7,033 nt of DNA from Bifidobacterium breve (GTDB lineage Bacteria > Actinomycetota > Actinomycetes > S36-B12). Positions 1 to 6,446 of this stretch are shown piece after piece. The notes below the pieces were generated by a model that was not told the origin of the DNA, searched no databases, and saw nothing but the letters and a program-made list of their open reading frames with translations. The stretch lies in contig CALPZT020000079.1 of assembly GCA_943328365.2 (NCBI GenBank), positions 1 through 7,033 of the forward strand, given 5' to 3'. A program made the position numbers and the translations under genes. Within the stretch, counting starts at the first letter, position 1. Every line of letters starts with the position of its first letter.

Positions 1-49
1 CGGACAAACAATCTCCCGGTTCGGGTCAGATCAGAGGCAATGTTCGTTC

Positions 50-93
50 GGAGCCGCCTCGCGGACTTGAATCCCAAACCTACGCACTACGAG
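50..93 (-). repeat. tRNA-Thr(CGT) 3'-half, att copy 1 (most decayed)
   Basis: Read on the minus strand this stretch runs from a CTCGTAG anticodon loop (CGT at its centre) through a T-arm to an acceptor strand AGGCGGC followed by TCCG. It matches the copy at 6466-6509 at 36 of 44 positions by my alignment. The T-stem is broken by mismatches (TGGGA against CCGCG), and no D-arm or 5' acceptor strand lies on the right side, so this is not a working tRNA gene. I read it as a displaced attachment-site copy left by integration into a tRNA-Thr gene. It is the most diverged of the three copies, which fits its being the oldest. The 49 bases to its left hold nothing I recognise. Confidence 0.8.
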
Positions 94-202
94 CGCCGGA
101 CCAAAGCGGCTTCGATCTCACACGTTGTTCCACCGCAGGCCATTCCCTTCACGCCGCTCCGCGGCAGTCCACGAAGGGCCAGGCAATTGGCATAGCGTTG
201 GA

Positions 203-962
203 TCAGCACCAAGAACTGAGGCGATCAGCAGCATCGCCGACTTCGAGCCACGCCAGCATCACCGCGCTCCGGGCCTCCGCAGCGGTGATGTTCAGTCGAG
301 TCTGATGTGCCAAGTCGTGCTGCCAGATGACCTCGGATGGTGCCACTGGCAACGTGGCATCAGTGGGTGGGGCAGTGAAGATCCCCAGACGGCTGAAGAG
401 GTCTGCGGCTTCGGATGTGTACGCACCCAGCGCCGCAAGGGATGCCAGATCCCATAGGTCGCGCGACGCGCGTCGGTCGACGTACGCCGATGTCTTCCAC
501 GCGATGAAGGCCGGAAGCGTCGGTACCTGCAGAACCGCCGGACCGGCGTCTGAGTACCGCTGCTCAAGCTGAACCGACGCGAACGGCCACGGCGCGTAGT
601 GGTCGTCCGGAAGAAACTGAATCTGGACCATCGAGCCGCTGGGGAATGCCGCAGTAACGGCCTGCTCGGGCCGTCTGGCCGCAAGCGTGGGAGCGAAGGT
701 GGGCCGCCCGAACTCCCGTGACAAGCGACGCGTGAGAGTGGAACCGGCGCGACAGTGCGGTCCCGCCAAAGAATCGGATCTGGTCGGGCATGTCTGCGGA
801 GAGGGCTGCGAGCACATGGGAGATGAGGTGGTCCCGTCGGACTTGGTCGTCGTCGACTACCCCATGAGTCAGGCCGTGCCAGAACACGCGTCCTCACCGC
901 GCACTGCGCGACTGAATGTGCCGGGCGACCAACTGGACTATCGGCTGCGGAAAGACCGTCAA
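203..962 (-). pseudogene. AbiEii/AbiGii-type nucleotidyltransferase toxin, broken
   Basis: Two frames carry pieces of one AbiEii-like protein. The N-terminal piece (about 887 down to 747) reads QVRRDHLISHVLAAL then IRFFGGTALSR, the nucleotidyltransferase GG-T motif. The C-terminal piece (about 718 down to 203) reads MVQIQFLPDDHYAPWPF and then a WKTSAY..R..SRDLWDL block, the family's C-terminal K/R...RD..D region. The frame changes between 747 and 718. The stretch that should hold the S-x-D-x-D metal-binding motif is missing, so this looks like a frameshift plus internal deletion. Upstream in the N-terminal frame lies a TGA at 896-894, preceded by open frame back to a TTG at 962 that overlaps the stop of the intact toxin gene; whether that part belongs to the gene is uncertain. 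The product should be inactive. It sits directly downstream of an intact AbiEi/AbiEii pair, so the ancestor may have had two toxins in one transcript. Confidence 0.75.
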
Positions 963-1879
963 GCCAGCAATTCGGCCAGTCGGGCGTTCTGACGGGTAAA
1001 CTCGTCGGGACGCTTGGAACGGAAGACCTCGAGGTTCCGCCGCTTCCAGACGAGTGCCGGCAGCTCGTTCGCGTGCGGGTACTTCAGCAGCGACCAGTCG
1101 GGTTCGCCGTTGAAGAAGCCGGCGAGGAAGGCGCGGTCGGATTGCGCGAGGCCCTCGACGATGTCCCTGCGAAGGCGGGCACGGCTCGCCAGCAGGGATT
1201 CGAGTGTGGGGACCTCACCGCGGATCATCCCCACCAGTGCACGCTCGTAGTCCTCCGCCAAGAGCCGTTCGGGACTGTCGAGGACTTCGTGTGCCGGCCG
1301 GTTATGCCCGCAGAGGTAGACGACGAACGCTGACAGCATGTCCGGCTCGACAGTCCCTCGCTCGTACAGCCGCCACACGTCGAACAGGTCGCGCGGGTGT
1401 TGCCGGTCGAGTGCTGCCATGAACTTGCCGGCGAAAACCTCGGCGCGGTCCACCACCGTTGCCGGCGCCTCAGCCCGGAGCAACTCGACTGCCCCGGGGG
1501 ACAGCGGACGCACGACCGGCGGAAGGAGGGTGCCACGGAACACCACGTTCGTCTCCACCTTCACCTGGGCGTTGCCATCCGAAACCACGAGCCCGATCTC
1601 GCCGAGATCGGCCGCCACTGCCGCCGTAGCGGAGAGGCCGTCCGCCGACAGAGCATCGACTATGCGCCGCATCTCGGCGTTGATGGCGGCGAGGGCCTCC
1701 TCGCGTAGCAGCCCGAGTGTCGTGAACACCAGGTCGAGATCCACCGAGAGCCGTGGAGCGTCGTCGAAGTAGAGGTTGATGGCCGTCCCGCCCTTGAGGG
1801 CCAGACGGCCGGTCGCGAACACGCGCGGGACGATGCGCACCAGCAGCATTGTGGCGTCGACGAAAGCACGATCGGTCAT
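959..1879 (-). CDS. AbiEii/AbiGii family nucleotidyltransferase toxin
   Basis: This 306-residue protein is probably the toxin of a type IV (AbiE-like) toxin-antitoxin pair, a cytoplasmic nucleotidyltransferase that stops growth, classically on phage infection. Visible motifs are LKGGTA at residues 28-33, SVDLDL at 45-50 (the two aspartates expected to bind metal), VKVETN at 106-111, and K152...R159...RD163-164..D167 in the PRDLFDV block. All parts expected of the family are present and the length is normal. An ATG 45 bases further upstream is in frame, but I chose the one at 1879 because it forms an ATGA overlap with the stop of the upstream antitoxin gene, the usual translational coupling in abiE operons. 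It has no promoter of its own that I can see. Some family members in Mycobacterium tuberculosis (MenT) modify tRNA 3' ends; the target here is unknown. Confidence 0.9.
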   Translation of the reverse strand: MTDRAFVDATMLLVRIVPRVFATGRLALKGGTAINLYFDDAPRLSVDLDLVFTTLGLLREEALAAINAEMRRIVDALSADGLSATAAVAADLGEIGLVVSDGNAQVKVETNVVFRGTLLPPVVRPLSPGAVELLRAEAPATVVDRAEVFAGKFMAALDRQHPRDLFDVWRLYERGTVEPDMLSAFVVYLCGHNRPAHEVLDSPERLLAEDYERALVGMIRGEVPTLESLLASRARLRRDIVEGLAQSDRAFLAGFFNGEPDWSLLKYPHANELPALVWKRRNLEVFRSKRPDEFTRQNARLAELLA

Positions 1880-2619
1880 GCCGGCAGCACCAGCTTCGAG
1901 CCGTCGGCAAGTGTGCCGATCCACCGCGATGCACTGCCAGTGGGCAGGTCAAAGTTGGCTCGCAGCGCCTCGACGTCGACGTTGCCCGCTTCGCTCGCCC
2001 ACATGAGGAAAAGCCGGACGGTCTTCACGCTCGTGCACCCCGTCAGCAAATCGCCCATCTTCGCGGTGCGCAGTCCCAAGGTGCCGAAGAACAGTTCGCG
2101 GGCCTCCTGCAGCTGCAGGGCGGTCCGAATCTCCCGCAGGAGTTCGAGGAGGGCGCGCTCGCGGCTGGACACTCGCACCCCGTCGGTGACCGACGCCGGC
2201 GTCCCGATCTCGATGGTCATCGTCACGTCGTCGAACAGACTCAAACAGGTCAGAGTGCTAGGGAAGCGCTCGGTGAACCACGAGGGCAAGGCGCCGCGGG
2301 CGGTCGCCCACATCGTCAGGCGTTCGCGCACTTCGAGGTACTGACGGACCCCCTGCCAGGCCAGGGCCGTGCGCCCGCCGACGTGCAAGCCCTCGACGCG
2401 TCCCTGCAGGAACTGCAGGGACTGGTCGCGATCGAGCCGGCCCCCTGCGATGCAGTAGACGCCCGTGCCGAGCCGCTCCAGATACCCGGAGCGGGCATAG
2501 TGGGCCGCGAGTGCCGGCGAAATGCCGTGCTCTTTGAGTGCGGCAAGGTCCAGCGGCTGCTCATGGGACACCCCTTGGAGCAAGCCACTGATTAGAGATC
2601 GACTCGCTATGCCAGACAT
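1876..2619 (-). CDS. AbiEi family antitoxin / transcriptional regulator
   Basis: This 247-residue protein is the likely antitoxin partner of the AbiEii toxin that follows it with a 4-base overlap. Family members bind their own promoter through an N-terminal winged helix and neutralise the toxin's effect without a stable complex (type IV). Residues 20-57 fit that domain, with LAALKEHGIS then YLERLGTGVY as the wing. They are followed by GLHVGGRTALAWQGVR at 77-92, a block typical of the AbiEi C-terminal region. In-frame ATGs also lie at 2670 and 2637. I prefer 2619 because a TACATT hexamer ends six bases before it, which suggests a leaderless mRNA, and because homology begins right after it. The gene is intact and belongs to a different AbiEi subgroup from the ones at 4829 and 6808. 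Confidence 0.88.
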   Translation of the reverse strand: MSGIASRSLISGLLQGVSHEQPLDLAALKEHGISPALAAHYARSGYLERLGTGVYCIAGGRLDRDQSLQFLQGRVEGLHVGGRTALAWQGVRQYLEVRERLTMWATARGALPSWFTERFPSTLTCLSLFDDVTMTIEIGTPASVTDGVRVSSRERALLELLREIRTALQLQEARELFFGTLGLRTAKMGDLLTGCTSVKTVRLFLMWASEAGNVDVEALRANFDLPTGSASRWIGTLADGSKLVLPA

Positions 2620-2625
2620 ATTTGA

Positions 2626-2655
2626 AATGTACGCCATTCCCGAATCACTTGGCCA
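2626..2655 (-). promoter_or_regulatory. Candidate leaderless promoter of the first AbiEi/AbiEii operon
   Basis: On the minus strand a TACATT hexamer (2631-2626) matches TAnnnT, and an imperfect -35, TGGCCA (2655-2650, four of six against TTGACA), lies 18 bases upstream. Only six bases separate the -10 from the ATG at 2619, so transcription would start at or beside the start codon. No Shine-Dalgarno sequence precedes that ATG. Leaderless genes are common in actinobacteria. Confidence 0.45.
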
Positions 2656-2860
2656 CAGGAGCACCCACACCGTTGACCTCGGCGTGACGGGAACGCGAGG
2701 TACCGGCCCTGTGGATTCCGTTGTCCTTGTAGGGAGGGAGGTTCCCTCCCGGCCCGCTGGGCCCTTCCGATAGGTCGAACAGGCCGATCTCTACGCTGCG
2801 CAGCACGAGGTCGGCAAGGACGACCGAATACCAGACGTTGGTAGCGATGATGACGAGCAT
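2645..2860 (-). pseudogene. PIN-domain toxin, N-terminal stump
   Basis: The frame opens with ATG at 2860, 19 bases after the stop of the HTH gene upstream. Residues 1-30 (2860-2771) read MLVIIATNVWYSVVLADLVL then RSVEIGLFDL, which resembles the first strand and helix of a PIN-domain ribonuclease. PIN toxins normally have an acidic residue where this has IAT before NVW, so the first catalytic aspartate is missing, apparently with an extra codon. After GLFDL the similarity stops and the frame continues with low-complexity residues to a stop at 2645. This is therefore a dead toxin stump, with its breakpoint beside two GC-rich hairpins. Its position just after a helix-turn-helix gene supports an original antitoxin-toxin pair. 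Confidence 0.6.
2732..2763. other. Two adjacent GC-rich hairpins
   Basis: GGGAGGG (2732-2738) and CCCTCCC (2744-2750) form a perfect 7-bp stem with a 5-base loop. Next to it GGCCC (2751-2755) and GGGCC (2759-2763) form a 5-bp stem with a 3-base loop. There is no T-run on either side, so a classical terminator is unlikely. They lie just beyond the point where PIN similarity ends. Confidence 0.5.
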
Positions 2861-2879
2861 GAGTGGGTGGCGGGCGGCG

Positions 2880-3275
2880 TCAGTACTCTGCGCCGGCATC
2901 GACGAGAGTGTCGATCGTCGACCCGATGCGATCTGCGCCGGCACGTCGGGAGGCATCCAGCTGCAGGACATCCGCGACGCGGACAACGCGGTGCCTGCTG
3001 CCGGGCTTGCACTCCGCTGCTAATCGACCGCTGGCTATCAACTTGTCCACGAACTGACGTGAGACGCCCAGCAACTCACCTGCCTCCCGGGGGGTGACCA
3101 CATCATCCACCCGCGCGAGCACGACCCCGTTGGCCAGCATGCCCGAGATCAGCTCCTCGACCACGCTGCGCCCTTCTGCGCTGCGCAGCTCGCCGAGGAC
3201 CGATCGCAGGACATGCGCGTCATGCGACAACTCGTCCAAAGCGGTCTGGGACGTCACGTGCACCGACAAGGTCAT
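2880..3275 (-). CDS. Helix-turn-helix (excisionase/MerR-like fold) DNA-binding protein, probable antitoxin of a lost PIN toxin
   Basis: The protein is 131 residues. Residues 60-105 form an HTH of the excisionase-family type: VTPREAGELLGVSRQFVDKL, then IASGRLAAE and a basic GSRHRVVRVADVL wing. The N-terminal 55 residues look helical (LRSVLGEL, VVEELISGML) and may serve for dimerisation. Similar HTH proteins stand directly before PIN-domain toxin genes as type II antitoxins, and a PIN stump begins 19 bases downstream here, so I favour an orphan antitoxin that would bind its own operator. A recombination directionality factor (Xis) is the main alternative, since the gene sits inside an att-bounded unit. 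I chose the ATG at 3275 rather than the longer open frame from 3464, whose extra residues look non-coding. No clear ribosome-binding site precedes it. Confidence 0.7.
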   Translation of the reverse strand: MTLSVHVTSQTALDELSHDAHVLRSVLGELRSAEGRSVVEELISGMLANGVVLARVDDVVTPREAGELLGVSRQFVDKLIASGRLAAECKPGSRHRVVRVADVLQLDASRRAGADRIGSTIDTLVDAGAEY

Positions 3276-3329
3276 GACTGAATCGCACGCTCTATCTGCC
3301 ACAACAGCATCCCCTCTGGAGGGGTTGCC

Positions 3330-3716
3330 GTGACCGCCGACGTCGCCGAGGCATGGGCGAATGGCAAGGACCGGCTGGCACTGCTCGCCCCGGACCCGAC
3401 GGCCAACCACTGCGGGCGCCCACGTTGCACCGGCAGGTCCACTCGACCCGGACCGTCCCGGCAAGCTTCCGCGTCAACGACCTCCGCCTTGGGGTGGCGC
3501 CTGGAACGCCGAAATCAACGCCTACACAAGTCGAGGAGAGCCGAATCCCCCACCAATATCAACGGATTTCGCGTGGGGCCACCTCGGGGATTGAACCCCG
3601 GACCCACGGATTACGAGACAAATTCTGGCCGTCACGGCTATGAGGAAATTCCAGCATTACCAACGGTTTTCATCCCGCCCAGACTCACTCAGACCTACTC
3701 AGACGGTTGGAGATAA
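3330..3716 (+). CDS. Unrecognised plus-strand ORF, possibly a frameshifted remnant
   Basis: A good Shine-Dalgarno (GGAGGGG, 3318-3324) precedes a GTG at 3330 by five bases. The first 35 or so codons (reading VTADVAEAWANGKDRLALLA) have mostly G/C third positions, as expected of real coding in this genome. The codon pattern then weakens. A neighbouring frame (about 3430-3530, including FRVNDLRLGVAPGTPK) looks more coding-like, which suggests a frameshift. The open frame runs on through the tRNA repeat at 3575-3617, which is unlikely to be native. It is divergent from the HTH gene, with 54 bases between the starts. I do not recognise the product. It may be the truncated 5' end of a gene cut by the insertion site. 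Confidence 0.3.
   Translation: MTADVAEAWANGKDRLALLAPDPTANHCGRPRCTGRSTRPGPSRQASASTTSALGWRLERRNQRLHKSRRAESPTNINGFRVGPPRGLNPGPTDYETNSGRHGYEEIPALPTVFIPPRLTQTYSDGWR
3575..3617 (-). repeat. tRNA-Thr(CGT) 3'-half, att copy 2
   Basis: On the minus strand this reads CTCGTAA (anticodon loop), then CGGGG-TTCAAT-CCCCG as a T-arm, then acceptor strand and GGCCCC. It matches the copy at 6466-6509 at 39 of 44 aligned positions with one single-base gap. The gap shortens the T-loop to six bases, which would disable a tRNA. No 5' half is present. It marks the boundary between two inserted units. Confidence 0.82.
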
Positions 3717-3730
3717 GGCTAGCCGTGAGG
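3618..3730. promoter_or_regulatory. Probable att arm region with phased CAGAC repeats
   Basis: CAGAC occurs at 3680, 3690 and 3700, exactly one helical turn apart. A 9-base inverted repeat TCACGGCTA/TAGCCGTGA lies at 3632-3640 and 3720-3728. The stretch 3642-3671 (GAGGAAAT...TTACCAACGGTTTTC) closely resembles 6524-6552, in the same place relative to the other tRNA repeat. Conservation outside the tRNA suggests integrase or accessory-factor binding sites. The minus strand also forms a weak hairpin near 3718-3735 (TTAGCC-tcac-GGCTAG), which might terminate the toxin transcript, but it lacks a strong T-run. Confidence 0.5.
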
Positions 3731-3743
3731 CTAACTTTCTGCC

Positions 3744-3885
3744 CTACTGGCCGCCGTTTCGCGTTTCGGACCTCAGCACCACCGATGCCTCGGTGACGAA
3801 GGGCCTCCGCAGTTGAAAGTATGCGTCGGAAACACCTGGGTCAACCTTGACCCGTGCGAGTTTGCCGATGCCTGAAACGTGGTCG
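3744..3885 (-). other. Short coding-like tail downstream of the second toxin gene, unrecognised
   Basis: In one minus frame, just after the toxin stop, about 46 codons read in a protein-like way (GIGKLARVKVDP, then FVTEASVVLRSETRNGGQ) to a stop at 3744. Upstream, that frame is only the shadow of the toxin gene, so there is no start here. It may be the 3' end of a gene lost by deletion, or chance. I recognise no family. Confidence 0.15.
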
Positions 3886-4842
3886 TCACGAGTCGTGGCC
3901 ACGAGCCGCATCAAGTTTGCCGATCCAGTCGTTGAGTTCGGCGATCGCGTCATCCAGGGTGACAGTAAGGCCCGCATCACCGGCGGCGCGAGCGTAGTCG
4001 TCCGGCCAGTGCGGGTGCGACTGCACGGCTGGCGGCCAGTGTCGTGCAACGAGTCCGAGCTGCTCGGCCTCGGCTGCGCGGGTGTCGAAGACCGCCTGGC
4101 CTGCTGCACGCAGGTCTGCGTCGGTGGTGGCGGTGTCGGAGGCCAAGAGGTCGCGCAAGAGGAGCAGGTCGACGAGGTCACGAGGGCGGTCGTTGACCGC
4201 GTGCGGCGGATCGTGCGGATCGGTGCAGGCGTGGAGCTTTTGGGCGATCTGGAACCGCAACGCGATTCCGACAAGGGCGTCAGGGCTGGGCAGCCCGAAG
4301 TGAGACAGCGACGGTGTCGCGAACACGAACGGGTGATCACCGATACCGGCCTCATCTGGGGAGATCTCCACCTTGACGCTACGCCACACCACGCCACGCA
4401 GGGAGACCTTCACGTCAAACCGGCGAGGCCGCAGGACCCGGGTCGGCGTCTGGATCACCTCAGTCTCCGTGCGGGACAAGCGTAAAGGGCCCCACGGCTC
4501 GCGCAGTGATCGATCGAGGGCGTCGAGGAACCCGTCGATGTCGCCGCGGACGATGCCGTCGACGTCCTTCGTCGACCGGCCGGCCCAGTCCAGGCGGTGC
4601 TGCAGGTAGGTGCCGCCTTTGAGTAGGAAGCGGGGCGCGTCAGACTCGTCGACGGCGCGCTGCAACGCCGCGACCACCACTGTCGAGGCGACGAGCCAGC
4701 CGAGTCGGCCATGGTCGACGCCGACGCGCTCCTGTGCCTGGATGATCCACGCGTCCAGGGTCCGCGCCGAGTTCGGCTCCTTTCCCCGATCGGGCAGGTG
4801 GTCCAGCCGCTGGAGCGGACCCGGCCCATCAGGCGTGCTCAT
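3886..4842 (-). CDS. AbiEii/AbiGii family nucleotidyltransferase toxin (second pair)
   Basis: This 318-residue protein has the full AbiEii layout: FLLKGGTYLQ around residues 72-81, STKDVDG at 90-96 (D93 and D95 as likely metal ligands), VKVEIS at 156-161, QKLHACTD at 201-208, and RPRDLVDLLLL from 219. It should act in the cytoplasm as a nucleotidyltransferase toxin held in check by the AbiEi protein encoded upstream. The ATG at 4842 lies inside the 3' end of the antitoxin gene, a 14-base overlap, so the two are probably translated together. Its sequence is clearly distinct from the toxin at 959-1879 (longer N-terminus, TKDVDG in place of SVDLDL), so the two are not a recent duplication. The gene appears intact, and it is the first recognisable gene inside the tRNA repeat of its unit. 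Confidence 0.9.
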   Translation of the reverse strand: MSTPDGPGPLQRLDHLPDRGKEPNSARTLDAWIIQAQERVGVDHGRLGWLVASTVVVAALQRAVDESDAPRFLLKGGTYLQHRLDWAGRSTKDVDGIVRGDIDGFLDALDRSLREPWGPLRLSRTETEVIQTPTRVLRPRRFDVKVSLRGVVWRSVKVEISPDEAGIGDHPFVFATPSLSHFGLPSPDALVGIALRFQIAQKLHACTDPHDPPHAVNDRPRDLVDLLLLRDLLASDTATTDADLRAAGQAVFDTRAAEAEQLGLVARHWPPAVQSHPHWPDDYARAAGDAGLTVTLDDAIAELNDWIGKLDAARGHDS

Positions 4843-5389
4843 TGCGTGCCTCCAGTCGCGTCGTCAATGCGTCCGCCTCCTCTGCGAGCACCGCACCGGT
4901 GCGCGTGCCCTGGTCGATTGCCTGCCTGATCAGGTAGGTCGGTGTACCCCAGTCGATGCACTGGGCGATCGCCGTCGGCAACGTGACCGTCGCGACCTGC
5001 TCCCACCACCCCACCTGATCCGCGGTGAGGTCCTGGCGATGAACGCAATAGGCCTCCCCACCCGCCCGACGAAGACGTCGGCCCGCGGGCACGGTCACGT
5101 GAACTCGATCCGGCAGCAGATCCGTGACCCCATGAACCTCAAGGGCAGTCTCATGGCTCAGGCACGCTTCCGCAGTTCCCGTCCACAGAACAGCCAACTG
5201 ATACGGATCCGCAGGAGACGTGGGGAACCTTGGGAATCGGTACACCCCATGCCCAACCCTGTCGACCTCCCGGCGGGCAAGGAGATGATCGACGGCCTTG
5301 CGCGTCACTCCCGCACCCAACGCGTCAGTGGCCGTGAAGAACCCGTGCTGCTCCGCCGCCAGATCCCACAGGACACCCTGAGCCACCAT
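4829..5389 (-). CDS. AbiEi family antitoxin / transcriptional regulator (second pair)
   Basis: This 186-residue protein is the cognate antitoxin of the overlapping toxin gene. Residues 7-52 form the N-terminal winged-helix AbiEi domain: LAAEQHGFFTATDALGAGVT, KAVDHLLAR, then VDRVGHGVYRF as the wing. LSHETALEVHGV (77-88) and RVHVTVP, then CVHRQDLTADQV, are the usual C-terminal blocks. The open frame continues upstream to 5473, but I chose the ATG at 5389. Residues begin to match the family there, and a TATATT hexamer seven bases upstream suggests a leaderless transcript. The protein is related to the partial antitoxin at 6808-7033 (shared HR-DL block) and much less to the one at 1876. It likely represses its own promoter. 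Confidence 0.88.
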   Translation of the reverse strand: MVAQGVLWDLAAEQHGFFTATDALGAGVTRKAVDHLLARREVDRVGHGVYRFPRFPTSPADPYQLAVLWTGTAEACLSHETALEVHGVTDLLPDRVHVTVPAGRRLRRAGGEAYCVHRQDLTADQVGWWEQVATVTLPTAIAQCIDWGTPTYLIRQAIDQGTRTGAVLAEEADALTTRLEARNEHA

Positions 5390-5420
5390 GGGCGTCAATA
5401 TACACCCGATACTGGGGGTA
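5390..5420 (-). promoter_or_regulatory. Leaderless promoter and candidate AbiEi operator
   Basis: On the minus strand TATATT (5402-5397) is a good -10, seven bases before the ATG at 5389, so the message would start at the start codon. Just upstream, 5420-5401 reads TACCCCCAGTATCGGGTGTA, an imperfect 20-base inverted repeat (TACCCCC against GGGTGTA, six of seven). It overlaps the -10 by two bases and fills the -10/-35 spacer, where AbiEi-type autorepression would be expected. I see no convincing -35. Confidence 0.5.
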
Positions 5421-5628
5421 ATTTGACACCTCTCAGTCTTCGAGGTGAGTCGAAACTCCCATTGGTCTGTCACAACCTCGCGAACCCCTGTCCCACGACA
5501 TCGTTAACGCTCGAGCCATCGGGCGGCGCCAAGTCACCAGAAAGTCAGTGGTCATGGGACTTTCCCGCTGCGTCGGCGGGGAACGACCCAGTCGCTGGCA
5601 GCAGGAGACAGCCGTGATCGTCGTCGGT

Positions 5629-5804
5629 TCTTTGACGTAGCGCGTCGCCCATCGGGTAGCTGCCGGCGAGTTCACCGAACAGGGTGCCCGGGTGCAGGAC
5701 GCGGTAGGCCGGTCCGACGTCCGCGGCGGGGAAGTCGGCGACGTTGCTGGTGAGCAAGACGTCCGCGCGCCCGCCTCGTGTAACAGGAGTCCGAGGGAGG
5801 AAAC
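5629..5804 (-). pseudogene. PIN-domain protein, C-terminal fragment
   Basis: The frame reads ADVLLTSNVADFP, then GPAYRVLHPGTLFGELAGSY, which matches the last third of PIN-domain toxins (the T-x-N...DFP region followed by a LHPG block). Just upstream, the neighbouring frame reads GLLLHEAGA, which would join naturally to ADVLLTS. A GC-repeat (GGCGCGCGG) at the junction points to a two-base insertion. No start codon or N-terminal PIN half lies upstream. Its right end abuts the permease pseudogene. The stump at 2645-2860 is the N-terminal part of what may be the same PIN subfamily, but the order on the minus strand rules out a single gene simply split by an insertion. Confidence 0.55.
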
Positions 5805-5821
5805 CCCTTACCTGAGGGCCT

Positions 5822-6446
5822 TTATGCAGGTTTTGGCTTCCGCAGGGAGACAATTCCGCGGCGCACGACGGCGCCGACGGCCGCGCTCCGGCCGAGTACG
5901 GCGACCGCGATCGCGACGGCCTGCACGAGCAGGATCGTCGACGGGGGCGCTAAGTGCGTCGGTGAAGGCGGTGAGTTGCGTGAGGAACAGGGCGGCCAGC
6001 GCCGTTTCAATGACGCTGCCCCGACCGCCGCCGAGCGGCGTGCCGCCGATGACCACCGCAGTGATGGTCGCGAGCAGGTAGGGGTTGCCGATGTCGAGCG
6101 CCGGCGTCCTGACGTATCCCGCCAGGAGAATGCCCGCGGTCGCGTAACACATCGCTGCCAGCACGTAGGTGGTGACCGTGTAGCGGTCCACGCGAAGGCC
6201 CGCCGCCCGTCCCGCCTGCGCGCTGGTGGACACCGCGGTGAACCGCCGCCCGCCCGTGGTGCGGCTGAGGATGAACCCAAACGCCACGATGAACGTCAGG
6301 GCGACGAAGACGGTGTTGGGGATACCCAGCGTCTTGTCGATGGCGAAGCTGCTGAGGTTGTCCGTCGCGCTGCTGCCCGTGTTGTGTGAGTAGGCGGCGA
6401 TCCCCCCGAGAAGGAGGGCGTTCACCGCGAGCGTGGCAATAAGGGC
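5822..6446 (-). pseudogene. Sugar ABC transporter permease (RbsC-like), 5'-truncated and frameshifted
   Basis: The reading resembles the C-terminal 60% or so of ribose/xylose-type ABC permeases (BPD_transp_2 family). Hydrophobic segments include ALIATLAVNALLLGGIAAYS, TVFVALTFIVAFGFILS, VTTYVLAAMCYATAGILLAG and IETALAALFLTQLTAF, and the family loop AVVIGGTPLGGGRGS is present. Near 5940-5952 the frame shifts: the last segment STILLVQAVAIAVAVLGR and the end SLRKPKPA-stop (5822) are in the adjacent frame. The N-terminal third is missing, and similarity begins about 20 bases from the tRNA repeat at 6466, so the truncation point is close to the att site. No ATP-binding or sugar-binding partner gene is present. 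Such a protein would sit in the inner membrane, but this copy cannot be functional. Confidence 0.75.

Noticed and set aside
203..817. Intact 204-residue protein on the minus strand
   Set aside because: Only the part after about residue 34 resembles AbiEii. The start of the frame is a shadow of the true N-terminal frame, so the gene is broken.
1849..2595. 248-codon plus-strand open frame
   Set aside because: It is an antisense shadow of the first AbiEi gene, with no ribosome-binding site or recognisable motif.
3718..3735. Rho-independent terminator after the second toxin gene
   Set aside because: The stem is only five to six pairs and is followed by CCTTATCT rather than a T-run, so it is too weak to call.
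4610..5617. 335-codon plus-strand open frame
   Set aside because: It lies antisense to two convincing AbiE genes, its composition is rich in Arg and Ser as expected of a shadow in GC-rich DNA, and it shows no recognisable domain.
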